Source of the DNA: Azospirillum halopraeferens DSM 3675
GTDB lineage: Bacteria; Pseudomonadota; Alphaproteobacteria; Azospirillales; Azospirillaceae
Direction: 5' to 3'
Assembly: GCF_000429625.1 (NCBI RefSeq)
Contig: NZ_AUCF01000017.1
Location: 84,206 to 148,205 of the forward strand
Length of the DNA: 64,000 nt
Of this stretch, positions 35,010-43,634 are shown piece by piece (position 1 is the first letter of the stretch; each line of letters begins with the position of its first letter). Position numbers and translations under genes: made by a program. A model generated the notes under the pieces. The model saw only the letters and a list, made by a program, of their open reading frames with translations, was not told where the DNA came from and made no database searches.

Positions 35010-35776
35010 GCGTGGCCGCCGGCACCGCCGCCGGGCGCCGCCTCCCGGCGCTCCAGCCACGCCGCCGCCGCCGCGGGGTCGTGCACGACGGGGGCCGGGC
35101 CGGGCGGCGGGCGGTCCACCATCACCACGGGAATGCCGCGCCGGCGCGCCGCGTCCAGCTTGGCCCGCGTCGCGGTGCCGCCGCTGTTCTTGCTGACCAC
35201 CGCGTCGATGCGGTGCTCCTCCAGCAGGGCCAGTTCCGCGTCCGGCGCGAAGGGGCCGCGGTCGAGCAGCAGGGTGAATCGGGGCAGCGCCGGCATGGGG
35301 TCCGGCGGATCCACGGTGCGGATCAGGTAGTGCTTCTCCGGCACCGCCGCGAAGGGCGCCAGCTCCTGCCGGCCCACCGTCAGGAACACCCGCTCGCCGA
35401 GGCCGCGCAGGGCCGCCGCCGCCGCCGCCATGTCGGGAACGGCGATCCAGCGGTCGCCCGGCTGCGCCGTCCAGGGGGCGCGGCCCAGCACCAGCAGCGG
35501 CACCCCCAGCCGCCCGCAGGCCGCGACGGCGTTGGCGGAGATGCGCGCGGCGAAGGGATGGGTGGCGTCCACCACCGCGGCGACCCCCTGCTCCGCCAGC
35601 CACGCCGCCAGGCCGTCGACGCCGCCGAAGCCGCCGATGCGGGTGGGCAGGGGCGGCAACACCGGGTTGGCGGTGCGCCCGGCCAGCGACACCGTCGCGG
35701 CGATGCGGGGATTGCCGGCCAGCCGGCGGGCCAGCGCCGTCGCCTCCGTCGTGCCGCCGAGAATCAGGACCTTCAT
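34991..35776 (-). CDS. cobK: CobK, precorrin-6A reductase
   Basis: The 261-residue NADPH-dependent reductase starts MKVLILGGTTEATALARRLAG, has DATHPFAARISANAVAACGRLGVPLLVLGR, VFLTVGRQELAPFA and KNSGGTATRAKLDAARRRGIPVVMVDRP. It reduces precorrin-6A to dihydro-precorrin-6. It is the first of two genes in the cluster on the minus strand, convergent with cobJ (19-base overlap) and divergent from cobL with 32 bases between the starts. ATG 35776 is the usual family start; an ATG 21 bases further upstream is possible. Confidence 0.93.
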   Translation of the reverse strand: MKVLILGGTTEATALARRLAGNPRIAATVSLAGRTANPVLPPLPTRIGGFGGVDGLAAWLAEQGVAAVVDATHPFAARISANAVAACGRLGVPLLVLGRAPWTAQPGDRWIAVPDMAAAAAALRGLGERVFLTVGRQELAPFAAVPEKHYLIRTVDPPDPMPALPRFTLLLDRGPFAPDAELALLEEHRIDAVVSKNSGGTATRAKLDAARRRGIPVVMVDRPPPGPAPVVHDPAAAAAWLERREAAPGGGAGGHAHPPVP

Positions 35777-35808
35777 CGCACCGCCGCCCCCCGCCATCGA
35801 GACCGCCC

Positions 35809-37053
35809 ATGATTAGCACATCCTCCCCGCCGGCGGAGCGCTGGCTGTCGGTCGTCGGCATCGGCGAGGACGGCTGGGACGGGCTGTCCCCCGCCGCGCG
35901 CGCGCTGGTGGAGCGGGCCGAGCTGCTGGCCGGCGGGGCGCGCCACCTGGACCTGGTGCCGGAGCGGCCGGGGCAGGCGCGGCTCGCCTGGCCGTCGCCG
36001 CTGACCGACGCCCTGCCGGCCCTGCTGGCGCGGCGCGGCCGGCCGGTGTGCGTGCTGGCCAGCGGCGATCCCTGCTGGTACGGCATCGCCACGACGCTGG
36101 GGCGCGCCGTGCCGGCGGCGCAGACGCTGGTCGTCCCGGCCCCCTCCGCCTTCAGCCTCGCGGCCGCCCGCCTGGGCTGGGCGTTGCAGGACACGGTCTG
36201 CCTGTCGGTGCACGGCCGACCGGCCGAGCTGGTGCTACCCCATCTGCAACCGGGCGCCCGGCTGCTGGCGCTGAGCTGGGACGGCGCGACGCCGGCCCGC
36301 CTGGCCGCGCTGCTGCGCGCCCACGGCTTCGCCGCCTCGCGCCTGGTGGTGCTGGAACGCCTGGGCGGCCCGCACGAGCGGGTGTGGGAGACCACCGCGG
36401 CGGCGTCCGCGGTGGAGCGCGCGGCCGACCTCAACACCGTCGCCATCGACTGCGTCGCGGCGCCGGGCGCGCGGGCCCTGCCCCGCACCCCCGGCCTGCC
36501 CGACGCGTGGTTCGCCCACGACGGCCAGATCACCAAGCGCGAGGTGCGCGCCCTCACCCTGTCCCTGCTGGCGCCGCGCCGCGGCGAGCGGCTGTGGGAC
36601 GTCGGCGCCGGCTCGGGCTCGGTGGCGGTGGAATGGATGCTGGCCGACCCCGCCAACCGCGCCGTCGCCATCGAGGCGCGCCCCGACCGGGCGGCGCGCA
36701 TCCCCGCCAACGCCGCCGCCTTCGGCGTGCCGGGGCTGGAACTGGTGCAGGGCCGCGCGCCGGACGCCCTGGCCGGCCTGCCCGCCCCTGACGCGGTGTT
36801 CATCGGCGGCGGCGTGACCGTGCCCGGCGTGATCGAGGCGTGCTGGGCCGCCCTGCCCCCCGGCGGCCGGCTGTGCGCCAACGCCGTCACGGTGGAGGGC
36901 GAGGCGGTCCTCGCCGCCGCCGCGGCCCGGCTGGGCGGCACGCTGACGCGGGTGGCGGTCAGCCGGGCGGAGCCGCTGGGCGGCTTCCTCGGCTGGCGGC
37001 CGCTGTCGCCGATCACCCTGTGGCGGGCCGACAAGCCATGGGGGGCGCCGTGA
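35809..37053 (+). CDS. cobL: CobL, precorrin-6Y C5,15-methyltransferase (decarboxylating)
   Basis: The 414-residue protein is the fused two-domain enzyme. The N-terminal methylase domain ([37 protein letters not shown]) corresponds to CbiE. The C-terminal Rossmann methylase ([42 protein letters not shown]) corresponds to CbiT. It methylates C5 and C15 and removes the acetate carboxyl at C12. It lies 32 bases from the divergent cobK start. Its 3' end overlaps the probable cobE start by 16 bases. Confidence 0.95.
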   Translation: MISTSSPPAERWLSVVGIGEDGWDGLSPAARALVERAELLAGGARHLDLVPERPGQARLAWPSPLTDALPALLARRGRPVCVLASGDPCWYGIATTLGRAVPAAQTLVVPAPSAFSLAAARLGWALQDTVCLSVHGRPAELVLPHLQPGARLLALSWDGATPARLAALLRAHGFAASRLVVLERLGGPHERVWETTAAASAVERAADLNTVAIDCVAAPGARALPRTPGLPDAWFAHDGQITKREVRALTLSLLAPRRGERLWDVGAGSGSVAVEWMLADPANRAVAIEARPDRAARIPANAAAFGVPGLELVQGRAPDALAGLPAPDAVFIGGGVTVPGVIEACWAALPPGGRLCANAVTVEGEAVLAAAAARLGGTLTRVAVSRAEPLGGFLGWRPLSPITLWRADKPWGAP

Positions 37054-37442
37054 TCGCCGCCGGCCTGGGCTGCCGCCGCGGCTGCCCCGGGGCGGAGATC
37101 GCCGGGCTGGTCCGCGCCGCCTTCGACGCCGCCGGCCTGGACGGCGCCGCCCGCGCCGCCGCCGTGCTGTTCGCGCCGGAGCGCAAGCGCGGCGAGGCGG
37201 GACTGCCGGCCGCCGCCGCCCTGCTGGCCCTGCCCCTGCGCTTCCTGCCCGATGCGGCGCTGGCCGCCGTGGCGGACCGCTGCGTCACCCGCTCGCCCCG
37301 CGTCGCCGCGGCGGTCGGCCTGCCCTCGGTCGCCGAGGCGGCGGCGCTCGCCGGGGCCGGCCCGGCCGGCCGGCTGCTGCTGCCCCGCCTGTCCACCCCG
37401 CGCGCCACCTGCGCGCTCGCCCGGCCGGAGACCGCGCCATGA
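37038..37442 (+). CDS. cobE: CobE-type cobalamin biosynthesis protein
   Basis: The product has 134 residues and the CobE/CbiG C-terminal pattern: [51 protein letters not shown], and [21 protein letters not shown]. CobE is needed for cobalamin synthesis in organisms of this route, but its exact reaction is debated. ATG 37038 lies within cobL; GTG 37050, which overlaps the cobL stop and follows GGGGGGCG, is an equally good start. The cobM ATG overlaps its stop. Confidence 0.85.
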   Translation: MGGAVIAAGLGCRRGCPGAEIAGLVRAAFDAAGLDGAARAAAVLFAPERKRGEAGLPAAAALLALPLRFLPDAALAAVADRCVTRSPRVAAAVGLPSVAEAAALAGAGPAGRLLLPRLSTPRATCALARPETAP

Positions 37443-38200
37443 CCGTCCACTTCATCGGCGCCGGCCCCGGCGCCCCGGACCTGCTGACCATCCGCGGCCG
37501 CGACCTGATCGCCGCCTGCCCGGTGTGCCTCTACGCCGGCTCCCTGGTGCCGCGGGAGATCCTGGCCCACGCCCCGCCGGGCGCCCGCATCGTCGACACC
37601 GCCCCCATGACCCTCGACACCATCGTCGCGGAGTTCGAGCGGGCGCACGCCGCGGGGCAGGACGTGGCGCGCCTGCATTCGGGCGACCTGTCGGTCTACA
37701 GCGCGCTGGGGGAGCAGACGCGGCGCCTGCGCGCCCTGGGCATCCCCTACACCATCACCCCCGGCGTGCCCGCCTTCGCCGCCGCCGCCGCCGCCCTGGG
37801 GCGCGAGCTGACGCTGCCGGAGGTGGGGCAGACCGTGATCCTCACCCGCACCGAGGGGCGCGCCTCGGCCATGCCGGCCAACGAGACGCTGGAGGTGCTG
37901 GGGGCGTCCGGCGCCACGCTGGCCATCCATCTGTCGATCCACGTGCTGGACCGGATGGCGGAGCGGCTGCTGCCCCTCTACGGGGCGGACTGCCCGGTGG
38001 CCGTGGTCTACCGCGCCTCCTGGCCCGACGAGCGGGTGGTGACCGGCACGCTCGCCACCATCGCCGGGCAGGTCGCCGCCGCCCCCATGGAGCGCACGGC
38101 GCTCATCCTGGTGGGGCCGGTGCTGGAGTCCGGGGATTTCCGGTGCAGCGCCCTCTATGACGGGTCGCACCTGCGCCGCTACCGCGGGCTCGGCTCGTGA
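37439..38200 (+). CDS. cobM: CobM, precorrin-4 C11-methyltransferase
   Basis: The 253-residue methylase starts [38 protein letters not shown] and has [34 protein letters not shown] and [19 protein letters not shown], the CobM/CbiF blocks. It methylates precorrin-4 at C11. The C-terminus ends [17 protein letters not shown] as in the family. Its last 22 bases overlap the convergent cbiD gene. Confidence 0.96.
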   Translation: MTVHFIGAGPGAPDLLTIRGRDLIAACPVCLYAGSLVPREILAHAPPGARIVDTAPMTLDTIVAEFERAHAAGQDVARLHSGDLSVYSALGEQTRRLRALGIPYTITPGVPAFAAAAAALGRELTLPEVGQTVILTRTEGRASAMPANETLEVLGASGATLAIHLSIHVLDRMAERLLPLYGADCPVAVVYRASWPDERVVTGTLATIAGQVAAAPMERTALILVGPVLESGDFRCSALYDGSHLRRYRGLGS

Positions 38201-39357
38201 CCGGGGCTGCCGGGGCAGCCGGGGCCGCGCCAGTCCGCCACCCCGGCGACGGCGCCGGCGCGGTCGACCGCCAGCACCTCCACCGCCACCGGCGCGCCGT
38301 CGAGCACGCCGAGCGCCACCCCCTGCGCCAGCGCCGCCACGCGGTCGCCCAGCGGCAGGCCGGCGCCCTGCGCCATGCCCAGCACCTGCGCGGCGGTGTT
38401 GGCGCCGCGCGCCGCCGCCGCCAGCTCCGGCCCGGCCCCCAGTTCGGCCAGCCGGTCGGCCAGCCAGTCGGTGTCGATGCGGCTGCGCCTGGAGTGCAGG
38501 TCCAGGTGGCCCTGCGCCAGCTTGCTCAGCTTGGCGAAGCCGCCGGCCAGGGTCAGCCGCGGCACGGGGTGGCGGCGCAGGTATTTCAGCGTGCCGCCGG
38601 CGAAGTCACCCATGTCGATCAGCGCCACCTCCGGCAGCCCGTGGCGCCGCACCGCCGCCGCTTCGGAGGTGGAGCCGGTGCAGGCCGCCGCATGGCCGAT
38701 GCCGGCCGCCCGCGCCACGTCGATGCCGCGGTGGATGGACGCGATCCAGGCGCTGCACGAATAGGGCACGACGATGCCGGTGGTGCCCAGGATCGACAGG
38801 CCGCCGACGATGCCCAGGCGGCCGTTCATGGTGCGGCGCGCCAGCGCCTCCCCGCCGGGGATGGAGACCTCCACCACCGCGTCGGCGGGCACGCCGGCCC
38901 GCGCCGCCGCGTCCTCCACGGCGCGGCGGATCATGGCGCGCGGCACCGGGTTGATGGCCGGCTCACCCACCGCCAGCGGCAGGCCGGGGCGGGTGACGGT
39001 GCCCACCCCCTCGCCGGCACGGAAGGTGACGCCGCCGCCGGGCGCGCCGCGGCTGACGCGGGCGCACACCAGGGCGCCGTGGGTGACGTCGGGGTCGTCG
39101 CCGGCGTCCTTGATCACGCCGGCCGCCGCCCAGCCGTCGCCGCGCTCCGCGCGGGCCAGCGCGAAGGACGGCGTCTGCCCGCCCGGCAGGGTGACCGTCA
39201 CCGGGTCGGGAAAGCCGCCGCCGAACAGCGCCGCGGCGGCCGCACCGGCGGCGGCGGCGGCGCAGGTGCCCGTCGTCCAGCCGTAGCGCAGCGGCCGCCC
39301 GCCATCCGCGCCGCCGCCCCCGTCCGTCCCGTCCTCGCCGTCTGAGCGTTCCGCCAT
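38179..39357 (-). CDS. cbiD: CbiD, cobalt-precorrin-5B C1-methyltransferase type
   Basis: The 392-residue protein has the CbiD opening [21 protein letters not shown] and [21 protein letters not shown], then [12 protein letters not shown], the [37 protein letters not shown] block and [26 protein letters not shown]. CbiD methylates C1 in the anaerobic pathway. It accompanies CobG and CobE here, and no CobF is present, so it probably supplies the C1 methylation that CobF performs elsewhere. The start ATG at 39357 shares its first bases with the cobB start on the other strand. Confidence 0.93.
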   Translation of the reverse strand: MAERSDGEDGTDGGGGADGGRPLRYGWTTGTCAAAAAGAAAAALFGGGFPDPVTVTLPGGQTPSFALARAERGDGWAAAGVIKDAGDDPDVTHGALVCARVSRGAPGGGVTFRAGEGVGTVTRPGLPLAVGEPAINPVPRAMIRRAVEDAAARAGVPADAVVEVSIPGGEALARRTMNGRLGIVGGLSILGTTGIVVPYSCSAWIASIHRGIDVARAAGIGHAAACTGSTSEAAAVRRHGLPEVALIDMGDFAGGTLKYLRRHPVPRLTLAGGFAKLSKLAQGHLDLHSRRSRIDTDWLADRLAELGAGPELAAAARGANTAAQVLGMAQGAGLPLGDRVAALAQGVALGVLDGAPVAVEVLAVDRAGAVAGVADWRGPGCPGSPGHEPSPR

Positions 39358-40753
39358 GGCCCCGTCCGACCTGCCGCCTGCCCACGATCTAAGCCAAGCC
39401 GCCGCCGCCGTCCATGGGGTGATGCCGCCGCCGGGCGTGATCATCGCCGCGCCGGCCTCGGGCTCGGGCAAGACGACGCTGACGCTGGGCCTGCTGGCGG
39501 CCCTGCGCGCCCGCGGCGTGGCGGTCGCCGCCGCCAAGGTCGGGCCGGACTACATCGACCCCGGCTTCCACGCCGCCGCCACCGGCCGCCCCGGCGTCAA
39601 CCTGGACGGCTGGGCCATGCCGCCGGCCCTGCTGGACGCGCTGGTGGTGCGGGCCGGGGCGGGAGCGGATCTGGTGGTGTGCGAGGGGGTGATGGGGCTG
39701 TTCGACGGTGCGGCCGGGCCGGGACCGGGCGGCACCGGCTCCACCGCCGACATCGCCATGCGGACGGGGTGGCCGGTGGTGCTGGTGGTCGACGTGCGCG
39801 GCCAGTCCCATTCCGCCGCCGCCCTGGTGCGCGGCTTCGCCGGCCACCGCCCCGGCGTGCGCATCGCCGGCGTGGTCCTGAACGCCGTCGGCAGCCCGCG
39901 CCACCGCGCCATGGTCGAGGAGGCGATGGCCGAGACCGGCATTCCCGTGCTGGGCGCACTGCCCCGCGACCCGTCCCTGAGCCTGCCGGAGCGCCACCTC
40001 GGCCTCGTCCAGGCGGAGGAGACCGCGGGCCTGGCCGGTCACCTGGAACGGCTGGGCCGGCTGGTGGCGGCGCATGTGGACCCGGGCCGGGTGGTCGCCC
40101 TGGCCGCGCCGGCCGCGGTGGCGACGGCGGGTGCGGCCGCCCGCGGCCCGGCGGTGCGGCCGTTCGGGCAGCGGATCGCGGTCGCCCGCGACATCGCCTT
40201 CGCCTTCGCCTACCCCCATCTGCTGGACGGCTGGCGACGGGCGGGGGCCGAACTGCTGTTCTTCTCGCCGCTGGCCGACGAGCCGCCGCCGGCCGACGCC
40301 GACGCCGCCTTCCTTCCCGGCGGCTACCCGGAGCTGCACGCCGGCCGCCTCGCCGCGGCGGCGCGCTGGCGCGACGGGCTGCGCGCCTTCGCCGCAACCC
40401 GCCCGGTCTACGGGGAGTGCGGCGGCTACATGGCCATGGGTGCGACGCTGGAGGACGCCGACGGCACCGTGCACCCCATGGCCGGGCTGCTGGGGGTGCG
40501 CACCTCCTTCGCGCGGCGGCGTCTGCATCTCGGCTACCGGTGGGCGCGCCTGCTGGCCGACGCCCCGCCGGGTCCCGCCGGCAGCGTGCTGACCGGGCAC
40601 GAGTTCCATTACGCCACCACCGTGGACACCGGCGGCGACGCCCCCCTGTTCGCCTGCACCGCCGCGGACGGCACCGATCTGGGCCCCGTCGGCGGGCGGC
40701 GGGGGCTCGCCGCCGGCTCCTTCATCCACCTGGTCGCCGGCCCGGTTGGTTGA
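39356..40753 (+). CDS. cobB: CobB, hydrogenobyrinic acid a,c-diamide synthase
   Basis: The 465-residue amidotransferase has an N-terminal ATP-binding domain (GVIIAAPASGSGKTTLTLGLLAALRARG, then VGPDYIDPGFHAAATGRPGVNLDGW and CEGVMGLFDG). The C-terminal class I glutaminase-like domain has the Cys in YGECGGYMAMG and the His in GHEFHYATT. It amidates the a and c side chains before cobalt insertion. ATG 39356 overlaps the cbiD start on the opposite strand. ATG 39422, nearer to the Walker motif, is an alternative that would free a short intergenic region. It is the last gene of the cobalamin block. Confidence 0.95.
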   Translation: MAPSDLPPAHDLSQAAAAVHGVMPPPGVIIAAPASGSGKTTLTLGLLAALRARGVAVAAAKVGPDYIDPGFHAAATGRPGVNLDGWAMPPALLDALVVRAGAGADLVVCEGVMGLFDGAAGPGPGGTGSTADIAMRTGWPVVLVVDVRGQSHSAAALVRGFAGHRPGVRIAGVVLNAVGSPRHRAMVEEAMAETGIPVLGALPRDPSLSLPERHLGLVQAEETAGLAGHLERLGRLVAAHVDPGRVVALAAPAAVATAGAAARGPAVRPFGQRIAVARDIAFAFAYPHLLDGWRRAGAELLFFSPLADEPPPADADAAFLPGGYPELHAGRLAAAARWRDGLRAFAATRPVYGECGGYMAMGATLEDADGTVHPMAGLLGVRTSFARRRLHLGYRWARLLADAPPGPAGSVLTGHEFHYATTVDTGGDAPLFACTAADGTDLGPVGGRRGLAAGSFIHLVAGPVG

Positions 40754-40797
40754 GCGGGCCAATGATCCATCTCAATGCCCCATTCCGTACGGTCGCG

Positions 40798-40811
40798 TTA
40801 GATATCACTAA
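40798..40811. promoter_or_regulatory. AT-rich inverted repeat before the signalling cassette
   Basis: TTAG-ATATCA-CTAA lies 37 bases before the kinase ATG in the 94-base gap after cobB. The surrounding stretch (GTTAGATATCACTAAACATTG) is markedly AT-rich for this genome, as a promoter would be. The regulator is unknown. This is weak evidence for a promoter/operator and nothing more. Confidence 0.3.
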
Positions 40812-40847
40812 ACATTGAATTAAAGCCGGCGATCCGGGACAGGGGCG

Positions 40848-43028
40848 ATGGGTTCGGTCGTGGCTGCGTTATCCCGATGGTTCCCGGCGTCCTGCGCCCT
40901 GCTGCTCGCCGTCTGCCTGCTGCCGGCCGTCGCCCGGGCCGGGAATGGGGCCGCCGAACTGCGCTTCGGCGTCTTCGCCTATCTGGGGGAGGAACGCACA
41001 CGGGCCAAATACCGGCCCCTGGCCGATTACCTGAACGACGCCCTGCCCGACCTCCGGGTCCGGCTGGAGGTGCTGCCGCTCGACGGTATCCATGAGCGCA
41101 TCGCCGACGGCAGCCTCGACATCGTCACCACCAACCCCAACCACTTCATCGTCAGCCGCGGCCGGCAGCCGCTGACCGGGGTCATCGCCACCCTCGTCGA
41201 ATCCTACGACGGCCGGGCACTCGACCGCCTGGGCGGTGCCATCCTGGTGGAGGATCGGCGGACCGACCTGACCCGTCCGGCCGACCTGCGCGGCCGGATC
41301 ATCGCCGCCCCCAGCACCGAGCACATCGGAGGCTACCGGGCGCAGGCCCTGGAGCTGCTGGAAGCCGGCGTCCGCCTGCCGGCCGATGCGACGGTGGTGG
41401 AGGTGGGGCAGCACGACACCGCGGTGCAGGCCGTGCTGGACGGGCGCGCCGACGCCGCCTTCGTGCGCAACGGCGTCCTGGAGCATTGGGAGCGCAGCGG
41501 CAAGGTGGCGCCGGGACGCCTGCGCCTCATCAACGAACGGGCGGTGCCCGGCTTCCCGCACCGGGTATCCACCCGGCTCTATCCCGAATGGCCCGTCTTC
41601 GCCCTGCCTCACGTGAACGAGCGGGTGGTGCGCCGCGTCGCCGCCGCCCTGTTCGCGCTGGAGCCGGACCACCCCGCAGCGGTGGCGGCGGGCATCCACG
41701 GCTACACCATCCCGGCCGACTACCTGCCGGTGGAGGAGCTGGCGCGCACCCTGCGCCTGCCCCCCTTCGACCGGGCCCCCGACGTGACCCGGGCCGACCT
41801 GTGGCGGCATTGGGGGACGGTGCTGAGCGCCCTGGCCGCCGCCGGCCTGGTGGCCGCCGGGTCGGCGGCGGTGCTGATGGTGGCGCTGGGCCGCGAACGG
41901 GCGGCCCGCCACCGCTTCCAGACGCTGCTGTCGTCGCTGGGCGAAGGGGTCTATGGGGTGGACCGGCAGGGACTGTGCACGTTCATCAACCCGGCGGCCC
42001 TGCGCATGCTGGGCTTCACGCGGGACGAGGTGGTCGGCCACGACCAGCACGCCCTGTTCCACCACCGGCGCCCCGACGGCTCCCCCTATCCCCACGGGGA
42101 ATGTCCGGTCCGCCGGACGCTGGAGGACGGCGCCTCGCGCGAGACGGAAGAGGTGTTCTGGCGCAAGTCGGGCGAGCCCCTGCCGATCCGTCTCAAGGTG
42201 GAGCCGGTGCACGGCGTCGGCGCGGACGCCGGCGCCGTGGTGACCTTCGCCGACATCTCGGAGCTGAAGGCGGCCGTGGACGACCTGGCGCGCTCCAACG
42301 CCGATCTGGAGCAGTTCGCCTACGTGGTGTCCCACGACCTGCGCCAGCCGCTGCGGATGGTGAGCAGCTACACCCAGCTTCTGGCGCGGTCCCTCGGCGA
42401 CAGCGGCGACACCTCGGTGCGGGAGTTCATGGGCTTCATCCGCGACGGCGCCCGGCGCATGGACCAGATGCTGGTGTCGCTGCTGGAGTATTCGCGCGTC
42501 GGCCGCGGCGGCGAACCGATGGAGGATCTGGACAGCCGCGCCCTGGCGGACGAGGCGATCCGCTTCCTGTCCCCCGCCATCGCCGAGGCCGGCGCCCGCG
42601 TGACCATCGAAGGGGACTGGCCCACGGTCCGCGCCAGCCGCAACGAGGCGGTGCGCCTGTTCCAGAACCTGATCGGCAACGCCGTCAAGTACCGCGCACC
42701 GGGGTTCCCGCCGGTGGTGGACCTGTCGGTGCGGCCGGTCGCCGGGGCGTGGGAGTTCACGGTGCGGGACAACGGCATCGGCATCGACCCCGCCCAGTTC
42801 GGGCGCCTGTTCAAGGTGTTCCAGCGCCTGCACGTGCGCGACGCCTACGAAGGCACCGGCATCGGGCTGGCCATCTGCCGCCGGATCGTCGAACGGCACG
42901 GCGGCACGATCACCGTGGAGTCCGAGGGCGCCGGCCGCGGCAGTGCCTTCCGCTTCACCCTTCCCGACACCGGCGCCGCCCCTGCGGCGGCGCCCCGCTC
43001 CGCCTCCTGCCAGGAAAGCCGTCCATGA
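40848..43028 (+). CDS. PhnD-type sensor histidine kinase
   Basis: The 726-residue membrane kinase has a signal peptide (residues 1-32) and a periplasmic PhnD-like binding domain (RFGVFAYLGEERTRAKYRPLADYLND, IVTTNPNHFIVSRG, VEVGQHDTAVQAVLDGRADAAFVRNG). One membrane helix follows at about 327-347, then a PAS domain (FQTLLSSLGEGVYGVDRQGLCTFINPAALRMLGF). The HisKA has phospho-acceptor H496 in VVSHDLRQPLRM, and the HATPase has FQNLIGNAVKY and DNGIGI. The architecture resembles TtrS-type sensors; the ligand is not predictable. It is preceded by 94 bases after cobB and overlaps the CheY-like gene (ATGA), its likely phosphotransfer partner. Confidence 0.9.
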   Translation: MGSVVAALSRWFPASCALLLAVCLLPAVARAGNGAAELRFGVFAYLGEERTRAKYRPLADYLNDALPDLRVRLEVLPLDGIHERIADGSLDIVTTNPNHFIVSRGRQPLTGVIATLVESYDGRALDRLGGAILVEDRRTDLTRPADLRGRIIAAPSTEHIGGYRAQALELLEAGVRLPADATVVEVGQHDTAVQAVLDGRADAAFVRNGVLEHWERSGKVAPGRLRLINERAVPGFPHRVSTRLYPEWPVFALPHVNERVVRRVAAALFALEPDHPAAVAAGIHGYTIPADYLPVEELARTLRLPPFDRAPDVTRADLWRHWGTVLSALAAAGLVAAGSAAVLMVALGRERAARHRFQTLLSSLGEGVYGVDRQGLCTFINPAALRMLGFTRDEVVGHDQHALFHHRRPDGSPYPHGECPVRRTLEDGASRETEEVFWRKSGEPLPIRLKVEPVHGVGADAGAVVTFADISELKAAVDDLARSNADLEQFAYVVSHDLRQPLRMVSSYTQLLARSLGDSGDTSVREFMGFIRDGARRMDQMLVSLLEYSRVGRGGEPMEDLDSRALADEAIRFLSPAIAEAGARVTIEGDWPTVRASRNEAVRLFQNLIGNAVKYRAPGFPPVVDLSVRPVAGAWEFTVRDNGIGIDPAQFGRLFKVFQRLHVRDAYEGTGIGLAICRRIVERHGGTITVESEGAGRGSAFRFTLPDTGAAPAAAPRSASCQESRP

Positions 43029-43459
43029 GCCCAGATCAGCCGCACTTCACCATCCTGCTGGTCGAGGATGAACCGGCGGATGCCGAACTCGTCCGCATCG
43101 CCTTCCGCGAGGCCCGCCTCCTGGTCGACCTGCACCATGTGGCCGACGGGGTGGAGGCGCTGGAATTCCTGCGCCGGGCCGGCGCTCCGCGCCCCGACCT
43201 CATCCTGCTCGACCTCAACATGCCGCGGATGAGCGGTCTGGAGTTCCTCGACGCCATCAAGGGCGATCCGATGACGGCGGGGATTCCGGTGGTCGTCCTC
43301 ACCACCTCCGATTTCGACCAGGACGTCCACCGCGCCTACGCGAAGGGCGCGTCGAGCTACATCGTGAAGCCGGTGGACGTGGAACAGTTCATTGCCGCCA
43401 TGAAGATGATCGAGCAGTACTGGGTCACCATCGTCACGCTGCCCCGCAAGGGTCCATAA
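43025..43459 (+). CDS. single-domain response regulator (Rcp/CheY-like)
   Basis: The 144-residue protein is a lone receiver domain: acidic pocket ILLVEDEPADAEL (E14, D15), phospho-acceptor D63 in LILLDLNMPRMSG, Thr/Ser in VVLTTSD, and K115 in SYIVKPVDVEQF. There is no output domain, so it signals by protein contact or passes phosphate on, as Rcp1-type regulators do with bacteriophytochrome-like kinases. It is translationally coupled to the PhnD-type kinase. Confidence 0.93.
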   Translation: MSPDQPHFTILLVEDEPADAELVRIAFREARLLVDLHHVADGVEALEFLRRAGAPRPDLILLDLNMPRMSGLEFLDAIKGDPMTAGIPVVVLTTSDFDQDVHRAYAKGASSYIVKPVDVEQFIAAMKMIEQYWVTIVTLPRKGP

Positions 43460-43634
43460 CTCCTCGCGGTTGCGTCAATCGGACGCACTGCCAAACGTCG
43501 TAGGGATCGATACAGAGTCTGAACCGATTCCGACGACGGTGAGCCACCGTGATCCTGCGGTGACGGACACGCCCGGCGAGGCAACGATACGGCAACGCGG
43601 AGTGTTTTCCACAGCACCGCCGGGGGACAGCACA

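Noticed and set aside
43470..43634. Upstream extension of the Cache-PAS-PAS kinase to TTG 43470
   Set aside because: The extra 55 residues are low-complexity, precede the first membrane helix without any domain, and lack a ribosome site. GTG 43635 is the better, though unproven, start.
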